The notes beneath the pieces are model-generated. The model searched no databases. It was not told the DNA's origin and saw only the letters and a list, made by a program, of their open reading frames with translations. A stretch of 64,000 nucleotides of DNA from Hypsibius dujardini. Taxonomy: Eukaryota; Tardigrada; Eutardigrada; Parachela; Hypsibiidae. Every line of letters begins with the position of its first letter. Position 1 is the stretch's first letter. Shown here piece by piece: positions 12,656 through 24,589 of the stretch. The position numbers and the translations under genes were made by a program. The DNA lies in assembly GCA_001579985.1 (NCBI GenBank), contig LRSR01014122.1, forward strand, positions 62,001 through 126,000. Direction: 5' to 3'.

Positions 12656-14550
12656 TGCATACCATGAGGCAATCTGATACACATGCAGGCAAATAAAAGT
12701 AGTCATTGTACCTCGACAAGACTGTCCCCGACCAGGTTGATCAGCAGTCGATGGCCCCGCCGTTCGACAATCCGGCAGGAATTTTCAGCAGCGTACATAT
12801 TGGTAAAATCAAACACATGAACGTCTGGATCGCCGTGCTGATTGATGGCGAACTCGATATTTGGCATTTGGTTGTTTGTTGAGAACTGAGCGGCCTCCAT
12901 GGCATACTGAGCAAGTATTTCCCTATCAATGTTCGACCGATCCAGTAGGCGTTCCGCCTCCGGAAAATCCTAGACAAAACAGAAGTTTGTCATCACCTGG
13001 CATCTCATATCGAGACGTATCACTTTCCAGACACACAGACAGGCAACCGTTTAGGCAGACATGGCGACAAAATAACTGACAGACATAGCGTACTAGACTG
13101 ATAAGTCTTCACGCCCGAGCATACAGACACATATTCCAGATTGCTAAACAGACACATACAGAATTGACGATCAGACGCCGATTACAAGAAAATAAACAGG
13201 CAAGGAACTTGACTTTCCGGGATACACACAGACATACGTTAATGAGCACTCCTTTGGAGAGGAGACTGGCTTTCTTGGCCGTCATCACAAAATAATGTGT
13301 CGCGTCCTTATAGTAGACAATATTCTCCAAATCAATCCCGGTTGTATCGTGCAATCCCTTGAAGAACTGCTGGTTATAGATGCGGGCGACACCGCTAAGC
13401 TCCGGCACATTCTGTTCCTCCACAGAGTTGCGATTGATGAAGTTGGCGGTTATAGCGATGGCTAGCATCCCACGAAAGACCTTTCGCTGAAAGCCCTGCA
13501 GTGTGTTACGCCGTCCGTCCGCCCCGATGAGGATGTCGAAATGGTAGCTGGACACTGCGTGGTTGGTCGGCTGCACTTCCGCCCGCCAACCTATCCGTTC
13601 CGTCGTTTGCTCCTCCGGGGGCTCGAGGTAGCTGATGAAGGAGACGTTGTAGTGCAGTTCCACGCCCAGGAGGAGACAAACTTTGAGCAAAATGCATTGA
13701 AGAATGCGGATACCTGGAAATTAAATAGGAAGTGTAAGCAAACAGAGAACGAGGCGTATGTGATCAGAAATAGTCTCATTCAAATGGCACAATGACAGGC
13801 AAGTGGGAACAAATACCCAACTTACTGACGTGATCCACACTGCCACCGCAAAACTTTGGGTAGAACTTTTTGGCACCAAGATTGCGCAAATCAGCAATGA
13901 CGAACGGCCAAAGGTGAAGAACGTTGTTTCTCGAGAACCGATCGCGTTTTTCAACAACGACGACTTTGGCTCCCAGGAGTGCGGCTTCGATGGCTGCTCG
14001 CAAACCGCAAGGACCAGCTCCTACTATTAGGACCTGAAATACATGCCATGATCAGAGATGGACGAGGCTGTATACGTCTGGTTGTCTCACCAACATCAAA
14101 ATGATTTGCTGTTTATCATTTGTCTAACTTCTGCTAATTTGTCTGTCTGTCTGCCTCATTATCTATCTGCCTGTCTGTCTGGCTCTGTCTTCTCCACCAG
14201 TTGGACAGATTTAGAGTTCAAACCTTGTTTCCGGCACAGTACGCGCCCTTCCCGTAGTCCTTCTGTGCCGTTCGCTTATCCAGTTTACCCTGAAAGGATT
14301 TCCATTTCCACGAAAAGGACATGCGCTCCTTGAGGCGAGGATAAAAGGTGCGATAATCGCTCGGTCGGAGTTTGAGGCACTCGCAGAATTTCTGAAAGAG
14401 GCTGGTGATGTTCTTCAACGAGTTGGCTTCGCTGAACGCCTCAAAGAGCCTCTCTGCCCTAGCCTGCTCTTCCGGTGAGAGGGTTGAAATGGACCCGATA
14501 CCGGCCAGATGGATGGTCGGTGTTCCGCCCGCGTTAATTCGCAAGGCCAT
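6270..14550 (-). CDS. Mical: MICAL: flavin monooxygenase with CH, LIM and bMERB domains
   Basis: MICAL enzymes use FAD and NADPH to oxidise methionines of F-actin and so disassemble filaments; the C-terminal bMERB domain binds Rab GTPases. Exons on the minus strand: 14224-14550, 13826-14033, 13238-13713, 12712-12969, 11913-12406, 11612-11666, 11404-11551, 11040-11167, 10043-10461, 9321-9822, 8762-9149, 8082-8636, 7306-7949, 6778-7052, 6270-6507, together exactly 1704 codons plus stop. Visible: GxGxxG FAD motif in [20 protein letters not shown], then [17 protein letters not shown], the ADG motif, [18 protein letters not shown], and [16 protein letters not shown]; a calponin homology domain at about residues 538-655; a LIM domain with CFFCRK and [10 protein letters not shown] at about 928-990; an acidic/Ser-rich linker; and a charged coiled-coil bMERB domain in the last two exons, about 1534-1704. 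Longer than human MICAL1 because of the linker. The family call is firm. The ATG at 14550 gives a normal MICAL N-terminus. Confidence 0.95.
7981..8038. repeat. CAGA-type tetranucleotide array in MICAL intron
   Basis: Imperfect ACAG/AGAC units with GGCA and AACA variants inside the intron 7950-8081. In the MICAL transcript it reads as TCTG. Confidence 0.75.
9216..9317. repeat. TCTG array followed by TATG units, MICAL intron
   Basis: About eleven TCTG units with one TTTG interruption, then roughly five TATG units, then more TCTG up to the splice donor of the LIM exon. Lies in the intron 9150-9320. Its plus-strand orientation is opposite to the other MICAL intron arrays. Confidence 0.9.
9915..10016. 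repeat. CAGA-type array in MICAL intron
   Basis: Degenerate CAGA units in the intron 9823-10042, on the other side of the LIM exon from the TCTG array at 9216-9317 and in the opposite orientation to it. Confidence 0.75.
11255..11318. repeat. Perfect 32-bp tandem duplication in MICAL intron
   Basis: Copies at 11255-11286 and 11287-11318 look identical; each starts CAGATAAACAAACAGTC. It lies in the intron 11168-11403 inside a degenerate CAGA region. Perfect identity suggests a recent duplication. Confidence 0.85.
11740..11835. repeat. CAGA-type array in MICAL intron
   Basis: Run of ACAG, ACAC and GCAG units in the intron 11667-11912, imperfect throughout. Confidence 0.75.
12481..12656. repeat. 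CAGA-type array with near-pure core, MICAL intron
   Basis: Degenerate flanks around an uninterrupted run of about nine ACAG units near 12619-12654. Lies in the intron 12407-12711. The purest part is a good candidate for length variation between individuals. Confidence 0.88.
14136..14190. repeat. TCTG array in first coding intron of MICAL
   Basis: Imperfect TCTG/CCTG units in the intron 14034-14223, between the N-terminal exon and the FAD-motif exon. Orientation is opposite to the arrays in the next large introns of the gene. Confidence 0.75.
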
Positions 14551-15889
14551 TTTCAGGAATAGTCCGGATCAAATAGTAGTCTATGGTTTCATCCTAATCG
14601 TTCTACTTCCCCCGCGCCTAAAACCAACAAAAACCCAGTTAGCAACAATTTTGACGCCTCAAAAGTATCATTTGTCTTAACAAGTTTTGACAAAAGGATA
14701 AAATAAATATTGTGACGATTGATGGATGCTCCAAATGACTTTAATGGCACCATAAAAAACAGCCGAGAATTTAATTACACTGCAATAAAGCAAGACAGCA
14801 TCGGTTGATGATACACAAGGACGGACCGGTTCTCTAAATATAATGATCCTCACAACGCAAAAAATGACTTATATATCTACTGAAAAGAAATCGACTGTAA
14901 GATGAGTGGCTGGTAAAAAAAACGATTAAATACTAGAAAATGTCTTTCTCCCTAACGATGGATGAGTGATACATGAGTGAAAGAGAGGTGTATCAAATGG
15001 AGAGAAAAATGATAAATGACTAAATGCGTGATGACAACAAGGAGATCAGTCAGTTTGCGAGCGCTCTTTCTCTAACGAGGACATTCACTTCTTTCCTTCA
15101 CTTTCTCCGATCACACGTGCTTGATAGCAACCACGAGTGAAAGAAAATAGATCGATTGTTCCAATAGTAGAGAATGCGAAAACGGGGTATGTGTAAACAA
15201 CCCTTTATCGTATCATTCCTGACCTTGCCTACAAACGGTAACTAGTAGTAGAACGAAGAGTAAATCCAGGCCTTTTAAATCAATCAATCAATAGTGGTAA
15301 TTAATGAACGGATGCCTAGAACGAATTTTTTCTCGAATATTCCCTATCTATGGTGGTTATGTTGAATAAGTTAAATGGCCCATAATTGGGCAGCTCAGCC
15401 CGGCAGCACCAGTCACCAGCCGAGCAAAATTCAGGGTGTTATATGCGCTACCTACGAGCACAAAATCGGTAATACACCACTACAAAAAAATCAATTAAAT
15501 CAGCGAGCGACGACGCGCTTCGCCGCCTACCTTCTTGATCAATAAAAAATTCTACGGAAAGAAAAGCGTATACAGTAAGAGCAACACAAGGCGTTATGAA
15601 ACCACCTTACAACAATAATCTCCTTCCCTCGCTGGCCGTATCGCATCATAAAGGTATGCAAAGTTCTGCGGCCCGAAAGGAGCGGATTATTATGAGCGCT
15701 CGTAAATCTCCGCCAAAATCAACGCACTTGGCCCAGTCAAACTTCCACTTTCGAGTTTAGATCCACACCAAATGACAGCGACAACAGATAATCCGGCTAG
15801 ACTTGCTGATAGACCAAGTCTCCGAAACTTGACAGTGCCAAAACATTTCTGATACTTCGGCTACTAGTCTAACTAACGACAAACTTGCC

Positions 15890-15965
15890 TGCATGTCTGG
15901 TTGTCTGCCTAGCCGCCTGCTTGCTTGCCTGTCTGTTTGTCTGCCTGTCTGCCTACCTTCCTATT
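15890..15965. repeat. TCTG/CCTG array upstream of MICAL
   Basis: Degenerate units with TGCCTGTCTG character. It creates a false Cys-Leu-Ser-Val-rich reading frame. Confidence 0.7.
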
Positions 15966-16357
15966 CGCCTACTTGTCTTAATATCTCGCTGCCAATAGCT
16001 CTAATCCAACTTGTCATGAAGAAACAAAAATCAATCAAAATTTACTTCATTCGACCACCGTCTTTTAATTTGACAGCAAAAATACACAAGAGTAGCTGTT
16101 CGTTTCACCTTCCTTCCTTGCAGTCAAAGAACACTGTGAAGTCCGTTACCCAAAAACCGACCGGCCAGGGGTGGTGTGGCGGTACGCGCGGCCTTCGCCT
16201 AAATGCCGTACCCTAGGACAATTGACACCTTTTTATCATATTATTGTTTTGTCACTTTTATTAATACAAATCAGGCGGCCTAGTGCGTGAAACGTCATAA
16301 ACAAGTTCAACGAATCTTTCCGCCGAGCCACAGAATCTAGCGGTGTACCACACCACA

Positions 16358-16371
16358 GGCAGATAGACAGA

Positions 16372-16406
<35 letters not shown>

Positions 16407-16705
16407 GGCAGATAAGACAGACCAGAAATACGAGGCTACTAACAAATAGACATAACGATAAGACAGGCCATCCACATACGTGCTGGCGGATATTTAGACA
16501 GCTAAACATATCTATCGACAAACCTATCGGCAACCATTGAAGCATTAAGTCAGAAAAACAGAAAATCAGATTGACAGACAGACAGATAAACAGACAGACA
16601 CAATCACAGATAAATACACAGACCACAAACAGACGGACAGAGAGTCAGACAAACAGACAGAGAGACAGAGGCAGACAAACAGGCAGGCAGACAAACGGAC
16701 AAGGA
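16358..16705. repeat. CAGA-type arrays upstream of MICAL
   Basis: A pure core of about nine CAGA units near 16373-16407, then degenerate stretches near 16570-16705 with ACAA and GGCA variants. No gene exon overlaps them. Confidence 0.8.
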
Positions 16706-18899
16706 AGGACTGCAAGCCGGCATCAATAGATACGCAATTTCAACTCACGGAGAACAGTATCCAGCCGGGAGGAAGCGAGTGGAAATATAATCCTTGTGCG
16801 GATCACACACAAAAAAGCCTGCAAATCCGCCACAATGTTGTTAACGATTTTTTTAGCGTGAGTCTTAAATGACAGCACTCGAAAGATCAGCCGCGATGGC
16901 ATCCCTCCGTACAAACTCTCTGACCGTCATATCAACACAGCACAACAAACCGTCCATCCACCATCCAGCCATGTCGGAGCGTCAACAACACGATTCAGCA
17001 TCCAACAAAAGGCCTTGCACTATTTTCAAGTGGCTCCGCCAGTTGAATTACTTAGTTGATCGACTCTCTCAAAAGTACTTGGAGGAGTGAGAGTACCCCA
17101 ACCAGCAAAGCCCACCGCGCCTCAAATACACTTGCCTCGACGCCGGTCGCCAATGACAAACCACTACGACTACTACACACTGTCTCAATAATAATAATCA
17201 ACAAAATCTAACCGACTTAAATGAGGACAAAACGCTTGCCAAATTAATAAACACACTTCTCTCTCTCTCTCCTCTCTCTCTCATCATTTGCAAAACGGCC
17301 CGCAATTTATACAGTACGAATAAAAAATTAGAAAGTTACAGTAGATAAACTAGTCAATTACTTAAAATTCCCGGGCAAAAAATATTTAGATTAAACAGTA
17401 TTATTTTAAAACCCAAATTTCTTTTACGGCGTCCAAAACAATAAAATAAATTTCGAGATTTTAAATTAACAAAAGGTTCCATATACAATGAACAACGATA
17501 CCTTGAAAGTGTAACCGTCCTCCGTAGTGCGCAAACTTGGAACGAGTAGCTGCAGGACGAGGCACTGCTGACGGCGGATCCATAAAGTTGAGTAGACGAA
17601 CGCAATTCTGACTTGTTATCGCAAATCACCAGAGCCTTCCAGCATAAGATAGCGACCGCAATAATGGGTGATGCCGTTAAATCTTATCCGTCAGCACGCA
17701 AGCGCGTCCCCCTAATAACAAAAGAATAAACTCGTAAAACAAACACATGCACCTCAACACAAGTACCGAACAGCATTCAAAACTGGAGCCCATTGATTGA
17801 TTCAATGATTAGGATGACAACAAGTCGACAGTGGTCTGCGGAGCTGATCAATTCACTGATTGTTTGATTGAACTAAACCGCTACATTTCGTTATCGCGAA
17901 CCGGTTCTCCTCACTGATTACTTGGTTAAATTTAGTCAAACCATTCACACCAGTCACATTTTACACCTAGCAGAACAGACAAGCAGAACAGAATATTCTG
18001 TTAAATCCATCAATCAATCCAGTGGATTATTGTATCGCGCCACGTTCAGCGGATTAAATCAGGCCATCCGTTTACCGTTTTCTTTTCTTTGACGGGAGTA
18101 CACACAAAAAAACACATACACATACACACACGGTTCACAATAAGGTTACGCCATCGTTGAACCATAAACAAACGACCACACGCTATAAACATATATACTA
18201 CCGAGTAACGAGCGACCGTTTCTTTTAGCTTCACGTTCATGACGACGGCGAACTCTCACGCTCTCTCAACAAGGCTCCTCTCCTCTCTGGCTGCCTGCGC
18301 ATAATTAGATTCGTTTTCTCCTCCGCCTCATAGAACAAACGAAACGAGCGAAAAAAAGATCGAAATTACGTATGCTCTCTTGAGTGAGCTAGAGAGAGAT
18401 GAGCTGGTCAGTAGGAACTTTCAAGTGGTGGGCAGATGATCATCACGGCGACCATACGATGATGATGATCCGGAAACCGGTGTTTTTGAGCGCGCCTCCC
18501 AGTACAATTATCCGCGCTTCGCCATCGTCCCCCCCTTTCTCTCAGCACCGCTCTCGTGTTTGTCTCTCATCTTGTCCTCAGCCGGCTGATACCCGGCAGA
18601 CACTATACGCGTACTGTAAACTTGTTCGTAATAAACGACTTACAACTGCCATCTGCGAGATTATATATTTGGCGAGAGAGAAAAAGAGAGGAACACAGAA
18701 GATGGTGCGCTCTTTGAAAAGAAGATGAAGCCGGCCGGCACAGGTTGATCGCATTAAAAACTGTTTATAAGTCGCGAGTGGTAGCACCGCCAAGCATCAA
18801 ATGTAAGCGGCTAGAGGAAACGGGAGAAGTTCAAGCAGTCAGCGTTCGAAGACGACATATTCCAACGGAAAAATACAATAAAAAGGTGGGAGATAACCG

Positions 18900-18942
18900 G
18901 AGAGACAGACAGACAGACAGGCAGGTGGATAAACAAACAGAC

Positions 18943-18979
<37 letters not shown>

Positions 18980-19065
18980 CGCAGACACGCAGACAGACAC
19001 GCAGACACGTAGACAAGGAGGGGCAGAAAGACAGACAGACAGACACGCAGACACAGACAGTCAGG
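18900..19065. repeat. CAGA-type array between MICAL and UBR7
   Basis: Long imperfect CAGA run with CACGCAGA variants. All frames of both strands stay open in places, which produces false Cys/Leu/Ser/Val-rich proteins. Confidence 0.85.
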
Positions 19066-19886
19066 GAAGCAGGGGGCAAACATCAGAGTTCCGGCACAGA
19101 TGGATTTTTTCCGACGATGATTATAGCAGAAAATTCGCTGCAAAAATGCACATCACAGCTATTTTTTATCAGAATGAACTGCAATACGCCAAACGACAAC
19201 AAAAAACGGTGACGCAACAAAAAATACTGACGCATTGAGTTTTCCGTTTATAAAATACTCCTACTGACAAGTCACACCGCCTACCCAATTCTTCCCCTAT
19301 TTAATTACGATTCTTCCCCTTCCCTATTTCCTACATCCCTACAATTCTTCCCCTATTCATGATCGACTGCGGGTGATGAGGGATCGATACGTTATGCAAA
19401 AGAATCAGTAGCACTCACCGTTCAGTGTGCTCGGCGGGAGCAACAAGGCGTCGCTTGATTGATTGGGCCAGGTGAATTTGCAACTGAATCAGCGTCAGAA
19501 TCCCGGCGATTGATTGATTGACCAGCTTGAAACTCCAGTGTTGATTTGAAGTCTAGCTTCATATCTCCCTATAATGAACCATTAAATCTTATCCAGAAAA
19601 TTAAAATGAAATCCAGACTGTTCCGCCGTCGATGAAAAATTAAATGGGAGTGGATAATTGTTGTTGTTCCGAATTGTCCAACTGGAGGAAAAAGAAAATA
19701 AATGAGATATCACGCGCGCTGCACGCACTGCAGCTCACTCTCCCAAAACTCGCTTTCCATTTCAAAATCTTGACAGCTTTCGCATACGCGGAGAGACGCA
19801 GACGCACAATAAAACCGCCTCGAGAGGAATTCTCACAGATTTGAAATTTGAGAAAGAAAACACCAACGGTCCATTCCATTGGCCTC

Positions 19887-19894
19887 TATAAAAG
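19887..19894 (+). promoter_or_regulatory. Candidate TATA box for UBR7
   Basis: TATAAAAG about 490 bases before the UBR7 start codon, followed 30-45 bases later by an AACCAGTCA initiator-like site near 19928. The spacing suits a focused promoter. An intron in the 5' UTR would be needed or a long leader is present. Inference only. Confidence 0.4.
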
Positions 19895-20384
19895 TGGATC
19901 CCCACATCCGAAAGTGTGGATTTAGACCGAACCAGTCAATGGTATCATCTCGAAACAGTCAGTTATATGAACAAACAAACAGCTTTACAAGTGAACGATG
20001 GATCTTAATTTTTTAATTGCATCGTTATCACACGAAGAAACAGTTTTCTAAAGGAACGAACGGATTTTGTGAGAACAAACGGTACTCTGAACGAACGGGA
20101 GGCTTTATTTCACTTTTTTAAACTTTATTCAGCTGTGAACAGTCCATAACTTTTCGTTTTCTTTTCTCATTTCTATTTGGCTTTTTTTCCTTTCTTTCGC
20201 TTCTGAGTCCGGGAAGTTCGTTGTCCTGCAGAAATCAATTCATGCAACCCAGTGTTAAACTGATATCTCAAAGCGAGGTTTGTATCACTCAAGCTAAACT
20301 TAAAAAAATCTGATACGTAATTTATCTCGGTCATTGCACTTTCCCATTTTTTTAAGGAACGAAATTTGAAAACTTGTCCCTGAA

Positions 20385-23238
20385 ATGGAAAAAGATTGCA
20401 TTGCAACCGCGGAAACGGATTGTGGCATCACCGCCACCATCTCTTCCGATGCTAGCGGCACGAACGAATCAACGGGAGAAATTTTGTCGCAGGGCAAAAA
20501 GCGTCCACTGGAAAAAGATAGCGTTTCTTCCAGTCCCCCCACGAAAGAGACCAAACACGACCAGTCGTCGTTGTCATCCGGATCCATGACTTGCTCAGTG
20601 CCGTTCATTCCGGCAGCCCAGCCAACCCAGTTGCTGCCGGAAAGTGGACAGGCAGTGGGAGGCAGTGCGCCTGCGGTCGACTCCGGAATCGCGGCAGCTG
20701 ATGGAGAAAATGGCGGCGAACTGGTGCTGACGTTAACCCAAGGACTGAGGCTGGGCCAGCTGATTGATCAGGCATTTGCCAGGCAGTTGCAGGAGGATGA
20801 GGACGAGGACGAGGACGCCGCAGATGTCGCCGCGGTGTTGGGAGACTGTTCGGATGAACTGTGCAGCTATGACAAAGTGGGTGGGGCGTTGATTGGTCGG
20901 TTGCTGTTATGGAAACTTTCATTTTGTAACATATGTAATACTATTATTTCTACAAACTGTTTCTACCTAATATCCCTCTGACCGGCCTCAGTTTGTTGGC
21001 GAAGTGAAGCGATTGTGTTGTCTAGTGCATGTATCGCGGTAGTACACTTACTTTTATAATCAGGTGAATGAATCGACTTGACTTATTATGTTCATAATCG
21101 ATTTCGTTGGATTTATTGATTCTGATTCTGATTGACTCTGCCGCGTTTGTTTAAATTACTTTTACTTGTATGACTTATGATTTATGCGTAACATGTCTTT
21201 TCGATTTTCAGGGTTACATGAAACGTCAAGCACTGTATTCTTGCGTCACCTGCTACAACAAGACCAAAGAGGTCGCCGGAATCTGTAAGCCGGCCTCTAT
21301 TTCCGTCGTTAATAGTATTAGAGAAGCTACTTTTTTCTAATATCCGTAGGTCTGGCCTGTTCATACGCTTGCCACGATGGGCATGAGTTTGTAGAGCTCT
21401 ACACCAAGCGGTAAACCAACTTGTTTTTCCCGTATACATTATTTACCTAAATTCTGTGAGTTCTTCGGGTGTTTAGAAATTTCCGTTGCGACTGCGGCAA
21501 CTCAAAGTTTTCCGGGATGGCATGCAAGCTGACCCCGAACAAGGACGTCATCAATGAGCGTAATCAGTACAACAATGTAAGACACCGGTTAGATTTTCTT
21601 TCATTTCACTTTCTTTTTCTGTCCGGTGACTGACTAACGGGTTTTGTTCAACAAATCGCTGTAGAACTTTCTGAACGCCTATTGCACCTGCCAACGACCT
21701 TATCCCGACCCCGAAGCGAAACGCGACGACCTTATCCAAGTCCAGTGCACTTTCTGCGAGGTCTGTTGTGTTTCAGTTATTTTTCGTGCTCAGGATTCCG
21801 AATTCTTAGTCAGCAAATCCATTTTATGGAAATGGTTTTCTTTTCAAAAACCTAGTACCAGTCCAATCCATTTTGAATCCATGTCAAGCTGGATTCAAAA
21901 CGTTACTATTAGATTAACCTGAATAGAAGTCCGTTCATTTGTATTTTAGAGAAATATGTTTTTAGAAATCGTATGAACTGTTCCTGAACGTTTCTAAATG
22001 TGTTGTTGAAATGTTCAGGATTGGTTCCACCTACAGCACGAGCTGGAGGACACCACCGACGTTGAAGCTCTGGTGGAGACCCCGAAATCGCTCATCTGCC
22101 GCGCTTGCCGACAGAAGCATGCATTTACCAATTATTATGTCGCGGAAGAAAGCGATTTGGTCGGGGAATTTGATGCTGCCCTGTCGGTACGGTCTTTCGT
22201 TTGGTGTGCACATTCACAATCGCTGCACAGCACACGCACAATCATCAATTCTCAATTGACTTACAGGAATGCCAGATCGACGGATGTGGCTTGAAGTTTC
22301 TGCAGAAAAAGTTCGACCCGCTGCCGGCCATCGATGGCGGAGGATGGACACCGCTAGATTGGTACTCGAGCGTCTGTCGCTGCGACACATGTAAGGTAAG
22401 GTATGCATGTAGCCAAAACATTTTCAACAATTGCTTTTAGACGGGATTTCCATAAATATCGTAAATGGTTGAAATGCAGAAATATTTCACGTCATTAGAA
22501 CAAAATATCTAATTCGCTGGTACTTGATAGCAACTGTATGCTGAGGAGAAGGTGGAATTCCTGCTGGATCCGGAGGAATCCGTGGCTGTCCATGAAGAGA
22601 AGGGCCGCGCAAGGGTGGCATTGGAGCGGCAGGAAACACGAGCCCGGATGGAGGAGGGGACGGAGGAGAGTGCCCTGCAAGAGCTGCTGACCGGGATGGA
22701 CCGCTTCCAGCAAATTGAGTTTGCCTCCGGTACGTGTATCAAGTGTATGCCTGTCTGTTTGTCTTGGCTCTTCAGTCTGTTCATTTTTTGTTTTTCTACA
22801 TACAGGCGTCAGTGACATGAAGGCGGGCTTGAATGCCTTTTTGGCGGACTTTGCCAACCGCGGCGAGGTACTTACTGCTCTCTCAAATATCGTACTTAAA
22901 AAAATCAGATTGTGTATTTTGGTTTCAGTGTACCTAGATTGGTGAGAGAAAATACATTTCAAGTTACATTTATAGTTATGACGACGAAATATTTCTGGAG
23001 CTCCAGATTGATTGTTGAGGTTTAATTTACATTCAAATCTTAACACCCGAAAATATATACTTCTCAAGCAATAATTCTAGTTGGAGAGCATGAGTGTATC
23101 ATTAGCCACTGCTAATGTGTCGATCGTTTGCTGTTTTTGTAGACTATTCGGCCGGAGCATATCTCGGAGTTCTTCGAACAAGAGAGGAAGAAGCTAGAGG
23201 AGAAGAATCTGCGCAGAAATGCCGGCGGGGACTTGTAG
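20385..23238 (+). CDS. Ubr7: UBR7-type E3 ubiquitin ligase (UBR box plus PHD-like finger)
   Basis: UBR7 proteins are nuclear ubiquitin ligases reported to act on histone H2B. Exons 20385-20876, 21212-21284, 21350-21410, 21477-21576, 21665-21760, 22019-22186, 22267-22395, 22531-22729, 22806-22867 and 23143-23238 sum to 491 codons plus stop. After an acidic, low-complexity N-terminal 164 residues (EDEDEDEDAADVA) comes the UBR box: GYMKRQALYSCVTCY, then GICLACSYACHDGHE, ELYTKRNFRCDCGNSKF. The Cys/His-rich PHD-like part follows: YCTCQRPYPDPEAKRDD, VQCTFCEDWFHLQHE, LICRACRQKH. The C-terminal family block includes WTPLDWYSSVCRCDTCK, GMDRFQQIEFASGVSDMK and ISEFFEQERKK. All these are characteristic of UBR7. 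The N-terminal extension is longer than in human UBR7. Confidence 0.95.
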
Positions 23239-24589
23239 TAATTTCAATGTGTCCCCCGAAACTATTTACGTTCCATTGCCTCCAACTTTTCATCTCCCAG
23301 CTGGACAGGCGTTATATGAGAAAGACTTTTTATGAGAGGAGTAATGTACGGTATTTGTTGCTTTTCTCAAATTTAGTCCACATTTCGCCTCGCGTCGCAT
23401 TTTCTGTGTCCAGCGGTTGACCTTGTGGTGTTAATTTTTATAATAGCGCATAAATGATTGTTTGGCACAGACGACGTCCTTGACATTGATACCGCAATCG
23501 CTCATGGGAGGGGGTGTTTCGGACGCGGCGTCGACAAGGCCTCTCTCTTCGGGTGCGAGAACTGACTGCTTGACTGACGACAGTGAGCGGGGGCTGGAGA
23601 CAACAAAATTGCAGCGGATGAGTGGCTGCCTGACACCGATACTACACTCCGTAGGATGAGCTATCCGTCACGCTTTGATTAGAACTAAATCAACTCAATG
23701 ATACGTCTCCCAACAATTATGTCTATTACCGGTGATATCGTAGACGACGCATTGATTATGATTTATCATAGTTCACTTTACTAATCGGCCAAACCTGACG
23801 ACGAACCACTTGGTGTCATTTCTACCTGTACACACGCCACTCCCTGGCAGTAACAATATGAATCCGAGACGGATACTATCGTGTCTGGGCCAATCTGTTT
23901 AGACGTATGGCTCACTGCAACTTTCTGCCTATTTATATGTCTGTCTTCCTGCCTGTATGTTTACTTGTCTGTCTACCTGTTTTTCTGTGTGGCTGTTTGT
24001 GGTTGCCTGCCTAGTTGTCTATCTCTACTGGGTGTCTGTCTGATTGTCTGTCGAGTTGTCTGTGTCGCTGCATTTACATCTTATCGCCTATCCTGACTAT
24101 TCATATGCCTATCTGTCTGTCTGTATGCTTGTCTATTTGTCTGTCTGCCTGCCTATATGCCTGTCAGTCAGTTTGTCAGTCTGTCTTTCTGTCGGGTAAT
24201 TTGTCTACTGCTTCATCTTTCTGTTTGTCTTGCAAGTATGTTACTTTCTAACATTTGTTACTACATTCATACGTCGTATTCGGCCCCGCCTCCAGACAAT
24301 ACTGTTCACTGTGGTCAGTCGAAACAAGTTAGGACGATTGGGGTGTGTTAGTGTGTGTCTGAGTGGCCAGCCTTCACTGCACTCTATGCAAAATAACGAT
24401 TCGGTTTCCCATATCATCCATATAATATACCGTTACTGCTCGCACTTGGTCAGTTAAGTGTGAAATTTGAAGATCACTATTTGCGAAAAAAAAATATTTT
24501 TCCGTCACAATAATCATCAGGTACAGCGCTCGAAGTGCCAGTTGAAGCCTATAGGGAGAGACGAGCTTGTCTGCATCTCAAGCGAGGAG
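23239..24589. other. Intergenic region between UBR7 and the secreted-protein gene
   Basis: Both neighbours are on the plus strand. It should hold the UBR7 3' UTR and the promoter of the next gene. A degenerate TCTG array fills about 23935-24235. No coding exon recognised. Confidence 0.5.
23935..24235. repeat. Degenerate TCTG array, intergenic
   Basis: About 300 bases of TCTG, CCTG, TTTG and TATG-type units with many substitutions, which suggests an old array. Confidence 0.7.

Larger units (their letters stand above)
14551..20384. other. 5.8 kb region between divergent MICAL and UBR7 genes
   Basis: The space between two start codons that point away from each other. No coding exon is convincing. 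It holds tetranucleotide arrays (15890-15965, 16358-16410, 16560-16705, 18900-19065), a CT-dinucleotide tract at about 17258-17283, many TGATTGAT-like units (for example 17790-17870 and 19450-19530), and a TATA box for UBR7 at 19887. Non-coding first exons of MICAL probably lie here, but I cannot place them. Confidence 0.55.

Noticed and set aside
18811-19143. Long open frames rich in Cys-Leu-Ser-Val (also at 12474-12719, 16236-16626, 38755-39156, 45206-45518, 54032-54403)
   Set aside because: They are translations of TCTG/CAGA arrays. A tetranucleotide repeat has no stop in several frames, and the peptides have no other content or splice context.
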